Positions 31,283-31,389 of a stretch of 31,389 nt of DNA are shown here, piece by piece. The stretch is from Hemicentrotus pulcherrimus. Taxonomy: Eukaryota; Echinodermata; Echinoidea; Camarodonta; Strongylocentrotidae. The stretch covers positions 7,327 through 38,715 of the forward strand of contig BEXV01000568.1 of the NCBI GenBank assembly GCA_003118195.1. The letters run 5' to 3'. The position numbers and the translations under genes were made by a program. How positions within the stretch are numbered: position 1 is the first letter of the stretch; each line of letters starts with the position of its first letter. The notes under the pieces are model-generated. The model was not told where the DNA came from, did not search any database, and was given only the letters and a program-made list of their open reading frames with translations.

Positions 31283-31355
31283 CTGCCAGAATATCCGTCA
31301 TGCCTTTCTTTGATGCATACTCAAGAATAATCTCTTCCACCCGTTGCTGATCCAT
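31283..31355 (-). CDS. Candidate distant first coding exon of the TIN2-like gene
   Basis: On the minus strand an ATG at 31355 opens MDQQRVEEIILEYASKKG and MTDILA, ending in GCAG/gtaggg, phase 1. The next minus-strand exon with gene-like features, 26279-26056, starts with an acceptor in the same phase, and joining gives ...MTDILA-EILERRG. The frame is open upstream of the ATG to the window edge, so the exon may be larger or belong to another gene. The proposed intron is about 5 kb and contains the LINE and MITE below. The peptide is helical and LisH-like in feel, but I do not recognise it. Confidence 0.42.
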
Positions 31356-31389
31356 GGAATCTCTATCAAAAGAGCAGAATGCCCCATCA

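Noticed and set aside
31100..31330. 76-residue + strand open frame
   Set aside because: No splice or family support; overlaps the better minus-strand exon candidate.

Overview
This is eukaryotic nuclear DNA: AT-rich, with spliced genes, GT-AG introns of about 0.1-3 kb, microsatellites and many decayed transposable elements. The LINE/SINE types, intron density and divergence from vertebrate orthologues suggest a marine invertebrate deuterostome, most likely an echinoderm. That placement is an inference. No bacterial features, CRISPR array or rRNA genes were seen.

Layout. (1) At 352-8012 on the + strand is a serine carboxypeptidase of the cathepsin A (lysosomal protective protein) family. Eleven coding exons join in consistent phase; only the first exon, with the start codon, is missing. 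All eight structural cysteines, the catalytic Asp and the catalytic His are kept, but the nucleophilic Ser codon is a Gly codon, so this looks like an intact gene for a catalytically dead paralogue. Its introns hold a tRNA-derived SINE, a 13-bp-TSD insertion, a GA microsatellite, an RTE-type LINE 3' fragment and a 99-bp foldback element. (2) 8013-13848 is 3' UTR and intergenic DNA with a SINE, inverted repeats and a 3 x 102 bp tandem repeat. (3) About 13849-26279 on the - strand, possibly starting at 31355, is a large gene whose first exons match the TRFH-like domain of the shelterin subunit TIN2 (TINF2) with conserved spacing. A giant exon follows with exactly 30 in-frame copies of a 14-residue SRRQSPDVNxDLNx repeat, then a chain of phase-0 exons that look like duplicates of one module, then an AT-hook-bearing C-terminal region with unsettled ends. 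(4) 26600-31280 is repeat-rich: a poly-C block with an N, a tandem duplication, a frame-broken CR1/L2-like LINE on the - strand, and a TA-flanked GC-rich MITE whose relative lies at 18606-19275.

The two genes converge (+ at left, - at right) and have no evident functional link. The most notable items are the Ser-to-Gly cathepsin A relative and the TIN2-like protein, which combines a conserved shelterin-type domain with a lineage-specific minisatellite repeat and an exon array.

All gene models here come from reading translations, splice signals and phase by eye; no alignment or transcript data were available. Family names rest on recalled motif knowledge.
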